Positions 1-13,516 are shown, counted from the stretch's first letter. The stretch is DNA of 64,000 bases from Chthonobacter rhizosphaerae (GCF_013839525.1 NZ_JACDIS010000001.1:310001-374000), one strand, 5' to 3'. Notes: generated from the sequence alone by a model not told the origin. Translations and numbers: made by a program.

Positions 1-2
1 AG

Positions 3-2501
3 ACCCGGCGCGTGCTCGGCCGCGCGCTCTGGCTCTCCGCCGCCCTCGGCGACGGCATCCTGGTGCCCATGGGCTTCGAGTACGGCGCCCGCGAGCCCCT
101 GTCGCCCATCTCCGGCTCCCCGGCGGCGTTCGAGCGGCTGCGCTCCGTCGCGAGCGTCGACCTCTCCGACGAGATCGCCGCCGCCAACAGCTTCGTCGGC
201 CGGTCCGACGGCGCCTTCGCGGCCGCCGACATGCGCGTCCTCACCGGGGCGTCCGCGCCCGTCACGGTGGTGCTGCGCACGGACGCGCCGGACATCCGCC
301 AGGCGGACCGGGCCCGGCTCGTGCTCGTCAACCCGGACCTGCGCCGGGGCGCCGTGGCGGACGCCGACCAGTTCCTCACCGACACCGGCGGCCGCTTCCA
401 GCGCTTCGTCGACATCGCCGGCGCCACCGCGCTCGGCCTGGACAGCACCCTGCCGCTCGGCCCGGGCGACGTGCGCGTCCTTGAGGGCGACGCGAGCGAC
501 CCGATCCTGCTCACCCGCCAGGGCGCGGTGCCGGACGTCATGGCCGCCGTCGCGTCGCCCCGCCTCGCCATCGAGGCGCTCCAGCCGACCGTGGACGGGG
601 GCCGCTTCCAGGCCCGCCGCACCGTGGGCGAGGTGGTGCAGGTCACCTGCGACCTCATCGGCGACGGCCACGACAAGCTCGCCGCCGCCCTCCTCTGGCG
701 CACCGCCGACCAGGACGTCTGGCGGGAGGTGCGCATGAGGCCGCTCGGCAACGACCGCTGGGGCGCCGACATGCCGCTGGAGCGCCTCGGCCGCCACGAG
801 TTCACCGTGGAGGCCTGGCGCGACGCCTTCGCGACCTTCCACAACGAGCTGTCCAAGAAGCACGCCGCCGGCCTCACCGTCACGCTGGAGCTGGAGGAGG
901 GCCGCCGGCTCGTCGAGCGCACCCTGGAGGAGACCGCGCCCGGCCCGCTCGCCTCCCGGCTCGGCGAACTCCTCGCCCGCGTCACCGACGGGCCGGACAG
1001 CGACCGGATCGCGGCCTTCCTCGCCGACGACACGGTCGCCCTGATGGCCGAGGCGGATCTCAAGCCGTTCCGCGTCCGCCACGAGCCCGCGATCCCGCTC
1101 GACGCGGAGCGCACCGGCGCGAGCTTCGCCTCCTGGTACGAGCTCTTCCCCAGGTCCCAGAGCGGCGATCCCAATCGCCACGGCACCTTCGACGACGTCA
1201 TCGCCCAGCTGCCGCGCATCCGCGACATGGGTTTCGACGTCCTCTACTTCCCGCCCATCCACCCGATCGGCCGGACCAACCGCAAGGGCCGCAACAACAG
1301 CCTGAAGGCCGGCCCGACCGATCCGGGCAGCCCCTACGCGATCGGCTCGGAGGCGGGCGGCCACGACGCGCTCCATCCGGAGCTCGGCACGCTCGACGAC
1401 TTCCGCCGCCTGGTCGCCGCCGCCGCCGACCACGGCCTGGAGCTCGCCCTCGACTTCGCCATCCAGTGCTCGCCCGACCACCCGTGGCTGAAGGAGCACC
1501 CGGACTGGTTCGACTGGCGGCCGGACGGCACCATCCGCTACGCGGAGAACCCGCCGAAGAAGTACGAGGACATCGTCAACGTCGACTTCTACGCCTCCGG
1601 CGCCGTCCCGTCGCTCTGGATCGCGCTCCGCGACGTGGTGCTCTTCTGGGTCAACGAGGGCGTCCGGCTGTTCCGCGTGGACAACCCGCACACCAAGCCT
1701 TTCCCGTTCTGGGAGTGGCTGATCGACGACGTGCGCGCCCGTCATCCGGACGCGGTCTTCCTCGCCGAGGCCTTCACCCGCCCGAAGGTGATGGCGCGCC
1801 TCGCCAAGATCGGCTTCTCGCAGAGCTACACCTACTTCACCTGGCGCAACACCAAGCAGGAGCTCACCGAATACCTGACGGAGCTGACCCGGACGTCGCT
1901 CAAGGACTATTTCCGGCCGCATTTCTTCGTGAACACGCCGGACATCAACCCGGCCTTCCTGCAGCGCTCGGAACGCTCGGCCCATCTCATCCGGGCGGCG
2001 CTCGCCACCACCATGTCCGGCCTCTGGGGCATGTACAACGGCTTCGAGATCTGCGAGGGCCGGCCCTATCCGGGCAAGGAGGAGTATCTCGACAGCGAGA
2101 AGTACGAGATCCGCGCCTGGGACTGGAACCGCCCCGGCAACATCATCCCGGAGATCACCCGGCTCAACCGCATCCGGCGCGACAACCCGGCGCTCCACAG
2201 CCATCTCGGCATCACCTTCCTCAACGCCTTCAACGACAGCGTCCTCTGGTTCCAGAAGGCGACGCCCGCGCGCGACAACGTGCTCCTCGTCGCCGTCAGC
2301 CTCGATCCGCACGCGGTCCAGGAGGCCGACGTGGAGATCCCGCTCTGGGAGTGGCACCAGCCCGACCACGGCTCCCTCGCGGTGGAGGACCTCGTCCGCG
2401 GCCACCGCTTCTCCTGGCACGGCAAGACCCAGCGGCTGCGGCTCGACCCCCACGAACTTCCCTATTCGATCTGGCGCATAGACGCGTCCAAGGAGAGCTG
2501 A
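3..2501 (+). CDS. glgE: GlgE alpha-1,4-glucan:maltose-1-phosphate maltosyltransferase, 5' end cut by window edge
   Basis: Cytoplasmic GH13_3 enzyme that adds maltosyl units from alpha-maltose-1-phosphate to the end of an alpha-1,4-glucan. The frame is open to the first base, so the start lies outside; the in-frame GTG at position 12 need not be real. About the first 165 visible codons look like the end of a further GH13-like barrel plus beta domain ([13 protein letters not shown]), so the full protein is probably a fusion, longer than the usual ~670 residues. GlgE proper follows: N/S domain with [12 protein letters not shown], then the barrel with nucleophile Asp at 1680-1682 ([10 protein letters not shown]) and acid Glu at 1767-1769 (FLAEAFTRP). 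Three bases separate it from treS, which makes its substrate. The identity of the N-terminal part is inference. Confidence 0.95.
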   Translation, partial: TRRVLGRALWLSAALGDGILVPMGFEYGAREPLSPISGSPAAFERLRSVASVDLSDEIAAANSFVGRSDGAFAAADMRVLTGASAPVTVVLRTDAPDIRQADRARLVLVNPDLRRGAVADADQFLTDTGGRFQRFVDIAGATALGLDSTLPLGPGDVRVLEGDASDPILLTRQGAVPDVMAAVASPRLAIEALQPTVDGGRFQARRTVGEVVQVTCDLIGDGHDKLAAALLWRTADQDVWREVRMRPLGNDRWGADMPLERLGRHEFTVEAWRDAFATFHNELSKKHAAGLTVTLELEEGRRLVERTLEETAPGPLASRLGELLARVTDGPDSDRIAAFLADDTVALMAEADLKPFRVRHEPAIPLDAERTGASFASWYELFPRSQSGDPNRHGTFDDVIAQLPRIRDMGFDVLYFPPIHPIGRTNRKGRNNSLKAGPTDPGSPYAIGSEAGGHDALHPELGTLDDFRRLVAAAADHGLELALDFAIQCSPDHPWLKEHPDWFDWRPDGTIRYAENPPKKYEDIVNVDFYASGAVPSLWIALRDVVLFWVNEGVRLFRVDNPHTKPFPFWEWLIDDVRARHPDAVFLAEAFTRPKVMARLAKIGFSQSYTYFTWRNTKQELTEYLTELTRTSLKDYFRPHFFVNTPDINPAFLQRSERSAHLIRAALATTMSGLWGMYNGFEICEGRPYPGKEEYLDSEKYEIRAWDWNRPGNIIPEITRLNRIRRDNPALHSHLGITFLNAFNDSVLWFQKATPARDNVLLVAVSLDPHAVQEADVEIPLWEWHQPDHGSLAVEDLVRGHRFSWHGKTQRLRLDPHELPYSIWRIDASKES

Positions 2502-2504
2502 TCC

Positions 2505-5821
<3,317 letters not shown>

Positions 5822-5822
<1 letters not shown>

Positions 5823-8023
5823 TGGCGACAATGCTCTCGCTCGATCCGGCCGCCGGTCTCGACCCCGGCGCGGTGGACGCCCTCGTCCATGGCCGCCACG
5901 GCGACCCGTTCTCCATCCTCGGCCCCCACCGGCAGGGTGACGCCACGGTGGTGCGCGCCTACTTCCCCGGCGCGCAAGGCGTGGAGGTCCGCGCCCGCGG
6001 CGGCGGCGACAAGCTCGGCGACCTGGCGCTCGTCCACCCGTCCGGCCTGTTCGCCGGCCCCCTCTCCCGGGGCGGCCCCTACGTGTTCCGGGTCCGCTGG
6101 CGTGACGCCGTCCAGGAGACCGAGGACCCCTACAGCTTCGGCCTCCTCCTCGGCGAGCTCGACATGCACCTCTTCGCCGAGGGCAACCACTACGAGCTCG
6201 GCCGGGTCCTCGGCGCCCAGCCCATGGTGGTGGAAGGCGTCGCCGGCACCCGGTTCGCCGTCTGGGCGCCGAACGCCCGGCGCGTCTCCGTGATCGGCGA
6301 CTTCAACGCGTGGGACGGGCGCCGCCATCCCATGCGGCTTCGCCGCGAGGCCGGCGTGTGGGAGCTGTTCGTCCCCCGCGTCGGCGTCGGCCAGCGCTAC
6401 AAGTTCGAGCTCGTCGGCCCCGACGGCCAGCTCCTGCCCCAGAAGGCCGACCCCATGGCGCGCGCCAGCGAGGCGGCCCCGGCCACCGCGTCGGTCATCG
6501 CCCCGGCGGAGCCCTACGCCTGGACCGACCAGGCCTGGATGGAGTCCCGCGCCGCCCGGCACCGGGTCGACGCGCCCATCTCGGTCTACGAGATCCACGT
6601 GGGGTCCTGGCTGAAGGTGGACGGCCGCACCCTCGACTGGGACGAGCTGATCGACCGGCTGATCCCCTACGTGGCCGGCATGGGCTTCACCCATGTGGAG
6701 CTCCTGCCCATCATGGAGCACCCGTTCGGCGGCTCCTGGGGCTACCAGCCGCTGGGCCTCTTCGCCCCCACCGGCCGCTACGGCCGGCAGGAGGATTTCG
6801 CCCGTTTCGTGGACCGCTGCCACGAGGCCGGCGTCGGCGTCATCCTCGACTGGGTGCCGGCCCACTTCCCGACCGACCCCCACGGCATGGTCCGCTTCGA
6901 CGGCACCGCCCTCTACGAGCACGCGGACCCGCGCGAGGGCTACCACCAGGACTGGAACACGCTCATCTACAATCTCGGCCGCAACGAGGTGCGCGGCTTC
7001 CTCCTCGCCAGCGCCTGCGAGTGGCTGGAGCGCTGGCACGTGGACGCGCTGCGGGTCGACGCGGTGGCGTCCATGCTCTACCGCGACTATTCCCGCAAGG
7101 CGGGCGAGTGGGTGCCGAACCGGTTCGGCGGCCGCGAGAACCTGGAATCCGTCGACTTCCTGAAGCACCTCAACGGCATCGTGCGGGACCGCAATCCCGG
7201 CGCGGTCACCATCGCGGAGGAGTCCACCGCCTGGCCGGGCGTGTCCGCCCCGCTCGAACAGGGCGGCCTGGGGTTCCATTACAAGTGGAACATGGGCTGG
7301 ATGCACGACACCCTCCACTACATGGAGGAGGATCCGATCAACCGGCGCTGGCACCACGACAGCATGACCTTCGGCATGGTCTACGCCTGGTCGGAGAAGT
7401 TCATGCTGCCCTTGAGCCACGACGAGGTCGTCCACGGCAAGGGCTCGCTCCTCAACAAGATGCCGGGCGACCCCTGGCAGAAGCGGGCGAACCTTCGGGC
7501 CTACTACGGCTTCATGTGGGCCCATCCGGGCAAGAAGCTGCTCTTCATGGGCGGCGAGATCGGCCAGTGGCGCGAGTGGAACCACGACGGCTCCATCGAC
7601 TGGCACCTCCTGGACGACCCGGGCCACGCGGGCATCCAGGCGCTCGTCCGCGACCTCAACCGGCTCTACGCGGCCGAGGCGGCGCTCCACGCCACCGACG
7701 CGGACCCGAACGGCTTCGCCTGGGCGGTCGGCGACGACCGGGAGAACTCCGTGTTCGCCTTCCTGCGCAAGCCCGCGGACGGCGGGCCGCCGATCCTCGC
7801 CGTCTCCAACCTCACGCCCGTGCCGCGCCACGACTATCGCGTCGGCGTGCCGCTGCCGGGCTTCTGGCGGGAGATCCTCAACACGGACGCGGCCGAGTAC
7901 GGCGGCTCGGGGCTCGGCAACGGCGGCGGCCGGGAGGCCGAGGCGGTGTCCGCCCACGGCCAGCCGCAGAGCCTGCCGCTCACGCTCCCGCCGCTCGCCA
8001 CCGTCTGGCTGAAGCCCGCCTGA
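5822..8023 (+). CDS. glgB: 1,4-alpha-glucan branching enzyme GlgB
   Basis: Cytoplasmic GH13_9 branching enzyme, 733 residues, normal full length. It introduces alpha-1,6 branches into the glucan made by GlgE. The N-terminal part holds a GlgB N-domain ([14 protein letters not shown]) and a CBM48 fold ([18 protein letters not shown]). The barrel shows LRVDAVASM with nucleophile D413, IAEEST with the catalytic acid at about 466, and [13 protein letters not shown] with D534. The start ATG at 5822 is fixed by the overlap with the treS stop. Order glgE-treS-glgB without glgC or glgA nearby indicates glucan made from maltose-1-phosphate rather than ADP-glucose, at least at this locus. A GC-rich hairpin follows the gene. 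Confidence 0.97.
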
Positions 8024-8077
8024 CGGCAGGCCGGCGCCCGCGCCGCCGCGGGGCGGCCGGACGGACGTTCGGACCAG

Positions 8078-8104
8078 GGCCGCCGCCGAAAGGCCGGCGG
8101 CCTT
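8078..8104 (+). terminator. Hairpin after glgB
   Basis: GGCCGCCG and CGGCGGCC pair around a nine-base loop just before the end of the convergent vWA gene. Only a short T pair follows, so it may act on both strands or be Rho-assisted. Confidence 0.4.
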
Positions 8105-8108
8105 GCCG

Positions 8109-9662
8109 TCACTGGGACAGCCGGATCTTGCCCACGGACTTGCCGATCGCCTCGAAGACGGCGGTCAGGCTGTCGCTGGCGGACGGGAAGTAGGCGTGCC
8201 CCGTGGATGACGCGCAGGCGCCCATCAGCGTCCGGGTGGCCGTGTCCGACACGTCGTAGGTGATCGTGTAGACCTCGATCCCGGCCGCCTTCACGCCTCC
8301 GCAGAGGGTCGCGAGGCGCGCGTCCATCTTGTCCTGGATCACCGACGTGGTTCCCGTCGTGATGCCGAGCCGCCCCTCCGCCACATAGCCGTAGGCCGAA
8401 TAGGTCGACCTGTTGATGTTGGTCTGGGCGTTGAGCGTGTTCTCGCCGTCGGTCATCAGCACGATCACCTTGCGCACGCCCTTCGCGTCATAGAGCTTGC
8501 CCTCCGTGAACGGCTCGCCGGGCGAGATCGCCCGCCAGCCCCAGGCGAGCCCCTCGGTGATGTTGGTGCCGCCGTAGGCCGTCATGCCGCCGATCGCCGC
8601 GTCGATCACCGCCGTGTCGGAGGTCAGCGGCTGGATGGCGGCGGAATCGCACATCATGTTCGGCCCGTAGCGGGTGCCCGCGACGAGGGCGGTCTTCGGC
8701 GTGGTGCCGTTGTACTTGCAGCCGTTGCGCTGGCGCGTCTGGTCGCCGGCCGAGCCGGACAGGGTCGTGCAGCCGCTGCCGACGTCGTCCGTCAGGTAGT
8801 TGTTCATGTAGCTGAAGGACTTGTTCGTGCTGAAGTCCGGCTCGTCCGGCGCGAAGGACGGCACGAAGTAGGTCGCCTTGTCGGCCGGCGTCGGAACCGC
8901 GTCGGTCACGTCGTGCCCGCCCGTCCGGGCCTCCACGCAGCCGCGCCAGGAGACCGACTTCATCTTGGAATAGAGGAGAAGCCGGTTCACCCCCACGTTG
9001 AAATTGGTCGAGTGGGAGGGCGCGGTCCCGCTCGTGTCGATCCAGGTCGCCGCCGCGTGGGCGGGTCCCACGTTGACGAGCGCCGCGAACGGCACCAGGG
9101 CGTAGCGCACCGTGCCGTGGGCGGTCGCCTCCACGGTGTCGACCAGGCTCCCGGCCGCGTCGCGCAGGCGCGCGATCCGGTTGTTCGCCGTCATGGATCC
9201 GGAATTGTCCAGCACCATGACGATCTCGATCTCGTCGTTGCCGATCCGCGTCTCCGACGCCGCCGCAACCGGCACGTCCGGGATGCCGGCGAGGCCAAGG
9301 AAGCTCGTCGGGCTGCGGACGGTCGCGGTGGCTTTCACGTAGCGATCGCCGTCCGTGCGCGACAGGGCCGCCTCGAAGCTCGTCAGCTTGTAGTCGAGGC
9401 CGTAGTCGGCCTTCAGGTGCTCTTCCAGCCGCGCCCGAGCCTCGTCCGCCGTGGTCGCCGGGGTCGAGGCGCTGAGCGCCGCCAGCGCCGCCATGTCGAG
9501 CGCGTTCTGCAGCCGGGTCTGCTCGCTGGCCGCCCGCGTGTAGTCCACCGCCGCCCCGACGGCGATCAGGAGCGGCACCACCGCCACCGCGAACACGATC
9601 CCGATCGTGCCGTTCCGGTCCTCGGCGAGCCGTCGAAGCACGGTCGAAAGCGATGCAGTCAT
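8109..9662 (-). CDS. TadE/TadG-like pilus-associated protein with vWA domain
   Basis: A 517-residue membrane-anchored protein. The N-terminus has the TadG-type segment (basic stretch, then EDRNGTIGIVFAVAVVPLLIAVGAAVDYTRA), typical of proteins tethered to the inner membrane in Flp/Tad pilus systems. A von Willebrand A domain begins about residue 135 with a MIDAS motif (MVLDNSGSM) and ends with an ADGEN-like strand VLMTDGENT. I chose the ATG at 9662, preceded by AGGCGG; an upstream in-frame TTG at 9689 has no comparable site. No other tad genes are nearby, so its pilus role is inferred from the family. An imperfectly spaced inverted repeat (9682-9713) lies just upstream. Confidence 0.85.
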   Translation of the reverse strand: MTASLSTVLRRLAEDRNGTIGIVFAVAVVPLLIAVGAAVDYTRAASEQTRLQNALDMAALAALSASTPATTADEARARLEEHLKADYGLDYKLTSFEAALSRTDGDRYVKATATVRSPTSFLGLAGIPDVPVAAASETRIGNDEIEIVMVLDNSGSMTANNRIARLRDAAGSLVDTVEATAHGTVRYALVPFAALVNVGPAHAAATWIDTSGTAPSHSTNFNVGVNRLLLYSKMKSVSWRGCVEARTGGHDVTDAVPTPADKATYFVPSFAPDEPDFSTNKSFSYMNNYLTDDVGSGCTTLSGSAGDQTRQRNGCKYNGTTPKTALVAGTRYGPNMMCDSAAIQPLTSDTAVIDAAIGGMTAYGGTNITEGLAWGWRAISPGEPFTEGKLYDAKGVRKVIVLMTDGENTLNAQTNINRSTYSAYGYVAEGRLGITTGTTSVIQDKMDARLATLCGGVKAAGIEVYTITYDVSDTATRTLMGACASSTGHAYFPSASDSLTAVFEAIGKSVGKIRLSQ

Positions 9663-9681
9663 CGGAAGCCGCCTGATTAAA

Positions 9682-9713
9682 TCACACAATTCGGCTTCAG
9701 CTTGTATGTGTGA
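9682..9713. promoter_or_regulatory. Inverted repeat upstream of the vWA gene
   Basis: TCACACA and TGTGTGA are perfect inverted arms separated by 18 bases, 20 to 50 bases upstream of the chosen start and in the most AT-rich part of this spacer. It could be an operator or an mRNA leader hairpin; no regulator can be assigned. Confidence 0.3.
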
Positions 9714-9867
9714 GGACTGAACGAGTCCTTACCGCGCCCGCCCTTCCTCCGAAGGTGGGAGATCGCCCTCCCGGCCGCGCCGATTCTCCCGCCCGCGCCC
9801 GGCGCTTCCCGCCCGCGCCCGGCGCCTCCCGGCCGCCGCCGCCCGCCTCGTCTCCCGTCCCCCCGCG

Positions 9868-11355
9868 TCAGTCCACGAAGTCCACCGGCACGCCCTTGGC
9901 GACCATGTGGGCCAGTTCGTCCGCGTCCCAGTTGGTCAGGCGCACGCAGCCGTGGCTGAAGCCCTTGTCGATGGCGTCCGGGTTGGGCGTGCCGTGGATG
10001 CCGTAGGTGGGCTCGCTCAGGTCGATCCAAACCGATCCCACCGGCCCGTTCGGCCCGGGCGGCAGGCGCAGCGGCTTGGTGTTGTTGCCCTGGCGGAAGT
10101 TCACGTCCGGCCGGTACCAGTAGTCCGGGTTGATGGCGATCGCCTCCACGGTGTGGCGCCTGCTCGGCGAGGGCAGGCTGGCGCTGCCGATGGTGGCCGG
10201 ATAGGCCGCCACGATCCGCCCCGCCGCGTCATAGGCCACCACCTGCTTGGCCCTCTTGTCCGCCACCACGTGGGCCACCTTGGCGCGCACCGGCTTGCCG
10301 GGCCTGGCCACGGTCACCACCGTGCCGGCGCGGGTGAAGTCCGCGCCCGGGTTCAGCTGCTGCAGGAATTCCAGGTCCATGTGCACCCGCTCGGCCAGCC
10401 GCTCCGCCGGGTCCCGGTAGGCGAGCCCCGGCAGCTTGGCCATCTCGCCGTAGTCCGACGGCAGGTGCGGCACGAACGGGCCGGCCACGTCGTCCTCGGT
10501 CAGCGTGTAGGGCGCCAGCACCGCCTCGGTCTCGTAGAGCGACAGCGCCGACCAGGTCGCCCCGTCCATGACGCCGTCCGCCGGCAGGCCCTGGGCCGCC
10601 TCGAAGGCCACGATCGCCTTGCGGACGTTGAGCCCCATGTAGCCGTCGATCACCCCCGGCGACATGCCGGCCCGGTCGAGCAGCACCTGCATCTTCACCA
10701 CCAGCGGCGACTGGGTGAGCTTGCCGGGCACCCGGTCGCCGAGGTCCGCCCCGGCGGCGAACCGGGCCTCCAGGGTCGCGGCGATCAGGGCGTCGGGCGA
10801 CAGCGTCGGCGGCGCCGCGATGCCGGGCTTCGGCGGGGCCGCGATCCCCGGCACCCGCTCGCCCGCCACCGGCGGCTCCGCAGGCGGCGCGGCGGGCGGG
10901 GCCGCCGGACCCTCGTCCGGGGACGGCGGCTCCAGGTCCAGCGAGCCCGGCGGCCCCTCCTCGGGCGGAGTGTCCTCGTAACCCCGCCCGTCCCGCTCGT
11001 CCCGATAATCCCGTTCGTCCCGATAATCCCGCTCGTCCCGATAGTCCCGCTCGTCCCGATAGTCCCGCTCGTCCCGATAGTCCCGCTCGTCCGGATAGGG
11101 CTCCGGCGCGTAGTCCGGCTCCGGCGGATAGCCAGGATCATCCCCGTAGGGCGGCGGCGGACCGTAGGGGTCGTCCGGATAGGGCCGCGACGGGTCGCCG
11201 TAGGGGTCGTCGTCCCAGCCGGGGGGCGGGCCGAGGTCGCGCCGGTCCACCGGCGGTTCGAGGCTCCCTCCGCCCCAGGGGTCGTAGATCTGGGCGCTGG
11301 CGGGTCCGGCGAGCACCGGCAGGAGGAGAAGCAGGCCGAGGAGCCGGGGCGTCAC
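9868..11355 (-). CDS. Secreted L,D-transpeptidase (YkuD) with acidic repeat linker
   Basis: Periplasmic peptidoglycan cross-linking enzyme, 495 residues, starting with GTG behind GGAGA. A signal peptide (MTPRLLGLLLLLPVLAGPASA) is followed by a low-complexity linker rich in Pro, Asp and Tyr that contains six-residue DERDYR repeats, then a Pro-rich stretch. A peptidoglycan-binding-like helical domain (VLLDRAGMSPGVIDGYMG) lies around residues 220-270. The C-terminal YkuD domain carries the catalytic signature HGTPNP...SHGCVRLTNWD, with the nucleophilic Cys in SHGCVR. The repeat linker probably lets the catalytic domain reach the wall; its composition differs from the rest of the protein. Substrate (3-3 crosslinks or lipoprotein attachment) cannot be told from sequence. 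Confidence 0.9.
   Translation of the reverse strand: MTPRLLGLLLLLPVLAGPASAQIYDPWGGGSLEPPVDRRDLGPPPGWDDDPYGDPSRPYPDDPYGPPPPYGDDPGYPPEPDYAPEPYPDERDYRDERDYRDERDYRDERDYRDERDYRDERDGRGYEDTPPEEGPPGSLDLEPPSPDEGPAAPPAAPPAEPPVAGERVPGIAAPPKPGIAAPPTLSPDALIAATLEARFAAGADLGDRVPGKLTQSPLVVKMQVLLDRAGMSPGVIDGYMGLNVRKAIVAFEAAQGLPADGVMDGATWSALSLYETEAVLAPYTLTEDDVAGPFVPHLPSDYGEMAKLPGLAYRDPAERLAERVHMDLEFLQQLNPGADFTRAGTVVTVARPGKPVRAKVAHVVADKRAKQVVAYDAAGRIVAAYPATIGSASLPSPSRRHTVEAIAINPDYWYRPDVNFRQGNNTKPLRLPPGPNGPVGSVWIDLSEPTYGIHGTPNPDAIDKGFSHGCVRLTNWDADELAHMVAKGVPVDFVD
10992..11099 (-). repeat. Six 18-base coding repeats in the L,D-transpeptidase gene
   Basis: Six tandem units encode DERDYR or close variants. The central units are identical at the base level and the outer ones have diverged, the usual picture of slippage or unequal exchange. 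Frame is always kept, so copy number changes would only change linker length. Confidence 0.9.
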
Positions 11356-11364
11356 GTGTGTTGT

Positions 11365-11475
11365 GTCTCCGGGCCGTATCCGGCCGTCTGGGGTCTCCCG
11401 GCCGTGTCCGGCCGTCTTGAGTCTCCCGGCCGTGTCCGGCCGTCTTGAGTCTCCCGGCCGTATGCGGCCGCCCGA
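11365..11475. repeat. Four 28-base tandem repeats in the leader of the L,D-transpeptidase gene
   Basis: Units start at about 11365, 11393, 11421 and 11449; the two central ones are identical. Read on the - strand each unit holds a GGGAGAC-like, Shine-Dalgarno-resembling core, and the unit nearest the gene supplies the GGAGA before its GTG start. The remaining spacer up to the AI-2E-family gene (11476-11578) shows nothing else. Confidence 0.85.
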
Positions 11476-11578
11476 TCGTCGGGGGGAAGCCGCGCGCCGG
11501 CGTGGCCGGCGGGCGCTTCGCCGGCCCAGACACCACCGGATCTGGGCATCAGCAAGGCCCGTCCCGGCGCGCCGCCCG

Positions 11579-13516
11579 TCACACCCGGTCGCTCACCGGG
11601 TCCGCCGGCGCCGCCGCGGGCGTCTCGGCCGGCCGGGCGGCGGCGTCCACGATCCGCCCCAGCACCTCCTGGAACGAGGCCGCCGTCTCGTCGATCCCGA
11701 GCTCGCGCGCCGCCGCCGGGTCGACCGTCCGCTCCCCCGGCATCACCAGCATGATGCGGGCGCCCGGCAGCCGCCGGCGCAGGCGCCGCACCGCGTGGCG
11801 CAAGGGCAGCGCCCGCCCGGCGCTCATGGCGACGAGGCAGACGAGCCGCGTCCCGGCGGCGCGCAGCTGGAAGATCCGCCGGGCCGACAGGGCGTCCGCC
11901 CCCTCGCTCCGCGTCCCGATGCCGTGCTTGGCCACCAGCTGGCGCAGCATCAGGGCGGCCGCCTCGTCGAGGGCGCTCTCCGCCGCGATGCACAGCACGG
12001 CCGCCTCGCCGGTCCAGCCCTCCTGCAGCCGTTCCGGCGGCAGCACCGCCACCTCGGACCGGTCGGCGGTCGCCTCCAGGGCCGCCGCGCCCTCCGGCCC
12101 CGGCGGCCGCGCGGCGTCCGGCTGCACGTCCTCATAGGCGTCCAGGTCCTCCACCACCTCCTCCACGGTGGCGCGGATCCGCCCCGCCCGGTCGTCGCCG
12201 AGAAGGCCCCGCTCGCTGTCCTCCAGGGCCAGCCGCAGGCCCGGCACGGCGATCTGGTCGTAGTATTCCGACAGCGACCGCGCCCGCAGCACCTCCTCGG
12301 CCACCCCCACCATCTCGGCGGAATCCCCCGCCAGCGCCCGCTGGTAGAAGAGCTGCGGCGGCGACAGCGCCGGCCGGTCGCCGAGCAGCACCTCCAGGAA
12401 GGAGAGGCCCTTCACGTGGCGGCCGAGCACCACGAGGCAGACCGTCAGCGGCGTCGCCAGCAGCAGGCCGATCGGCCCCCACAGCCACGTCCAGAAGGTC
12501 GCCGCCACCACCACCGCCACCGGCGAAAGGCCCGTGGTCCGCCCGTAGGCGAGCGGCTCGATGAAGTGGCCGACCAGCGGCTCGATCACGGCGAACAGCG
12601 CCGCCGTCCAGATCAGCATGGTCCAGCCCGGGTCCACCGCGGCGGCGAGCGCCAGCGGCAGGGCCGCGCCGATGATGGCGCCGATGTAGGGCACGAAGCG
12701 CAGCACCGCCGCCAGGATGCCCCAGAGCACCGGGATCGGGACGCCGATGATCCAGAGCCCCGTCCCGATGGCGATGCCGAACAGGGTGTTCATGGCGAGC
12801 TGGATCAGGAGCAGCCGGCTCAGCCGCCGCGCCGCGTCGTCCAGCGCCTCGGTGGTCTTCTGCAGGTCGCGGGTTCCGATCAGCTTGATGAAACGGTTCC
12901 TGAGGTCCTCCCGCTGGAGAAGGATGAAGATCACGAAGATGATCACGATGCCGGTGATGGCGAACGGATGGAGCAGCGGCGTGATCAGCGCCGCCAGGGT
13001 GGAGAGCGCCCCGGGCTGCGGCTCCAGCACCTGCACGGTCAGCGGCCTCGGCTCGTCCGCGGGGGCCGGGGCCGCCTCCGGGGCGGTCGTCTCCAGCTCG
13101 CTCCCCACCGTCTCCAGGAAGCCGGAGACCTGCCGCAGCGCCTCGCTGGTGGCGGTCGCGCCCTTGAGGGACGCGATCTTGGCCTGCACCGTCTCCTGGT
13201 AGCGCGGCAGGTCGCGCACCAGTTCGGAGACCTGCGCGGTCATCAGCCAGCCGAGGGCGAAGAGGAGCGCGAAGGCGGAGAGGACGGACAGCACCACCGC
13301 GACGCCTCGCGGCAGCCCCACCCGGCGCAACAGCCGCACCAGCGGCGCGAGCACGAAGCTGAGGAGCACGGCGAGCGCCAGCGGCACCAGCAGTTCCCGG
13401 GCGATCGACAGCACCGCCACGATCATCAGGCAGAGCGCCACCAGGGCCGTCGTCTCCACCACGCCGCGCCGCCCGGGGGCGCGCGTCTCGTCCGGCGTGG
13501 CGAGGTCCAGGTCCAT
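11579..13516 (-). CDS. AI-2E family (PerM-type) transporter with C-terminal extension
   Basis: Inner membrane protein of 645 residues. Residues ~15-390 have the AI-2E/PerM topology: paired N-terminal helices (LVALCLMIVAVLSIARELLVPLALAVLLSFVLAPL), a soluble segment, then five or so helices ending in the family-typical GPIGLLLATPLTVCLVVLGRHV. About 250 further residues follow, well beyond the usual ~350-400. Their last part alternates strand and helix (VLCIAAESALDEAAALMLRQLV ... LVCLVAMSAG ... IMLVMPG), resembling a B12-binding-like Rossmann fold without the cobalamin His. Start at 13516 follows AAGGA; longer in-frame extensions have no such site. Transport substrate is unknown; a quorum signal role should not be assumed. 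Confidence 0.85.
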   Translation of the reverse strand: MDLDLATPDETRAPGRRGVVETTALVALCLMIVAVLSIARELLVPLALAVLLSFVLAPLVRLLRRVGLPRGVAVVLSVLSAFALLFALGWLMTAQVSELVRDLPRYQETVQAKIASLKGATATSEALRQVSGFLETVGSELETTAPEAAPAPADEPRPLTVQVLEPQPGALSTLAALITPLLHPFAITGIVIIFVIFILLQREDLRNRFIKLIGTRDLQKTTEALDDAARRLSRLLLIQLAMNTLFGIAIGTGLWIIGVPIPVLWGILAAVLRFVPYIGAIIGAALPLALAAAVDPGWTMLIWTAALFAVIEPLVGHFIEPLAYGRTTGLSPVAVVVAATFWTWLWGPIGLLLATPLTVCLVVLGRHVKGLSFLEVLLGDRPALSPPQLFYQRALAGDSAEMVGVAEEVLRARSLSEYYDQIAVPGLRLALEDSERGLLGDDRAGRIRATVEEVVEDLDAYEDVQPDAARPPGPEGAAALEATADRSEVAVLPPERLQEGWTGEAAVLCIAAESALDEAAALMLRQLVAKHGIGTRSEGADALSARRIFQLRAAGTRLVCLVAMSAGRALPLRHAVRRLRRRLPGARIMLVMPGERTVDPAAARELGIDETAASFQEVLGRIVDAAARPAETPAAAPADPVSDRV

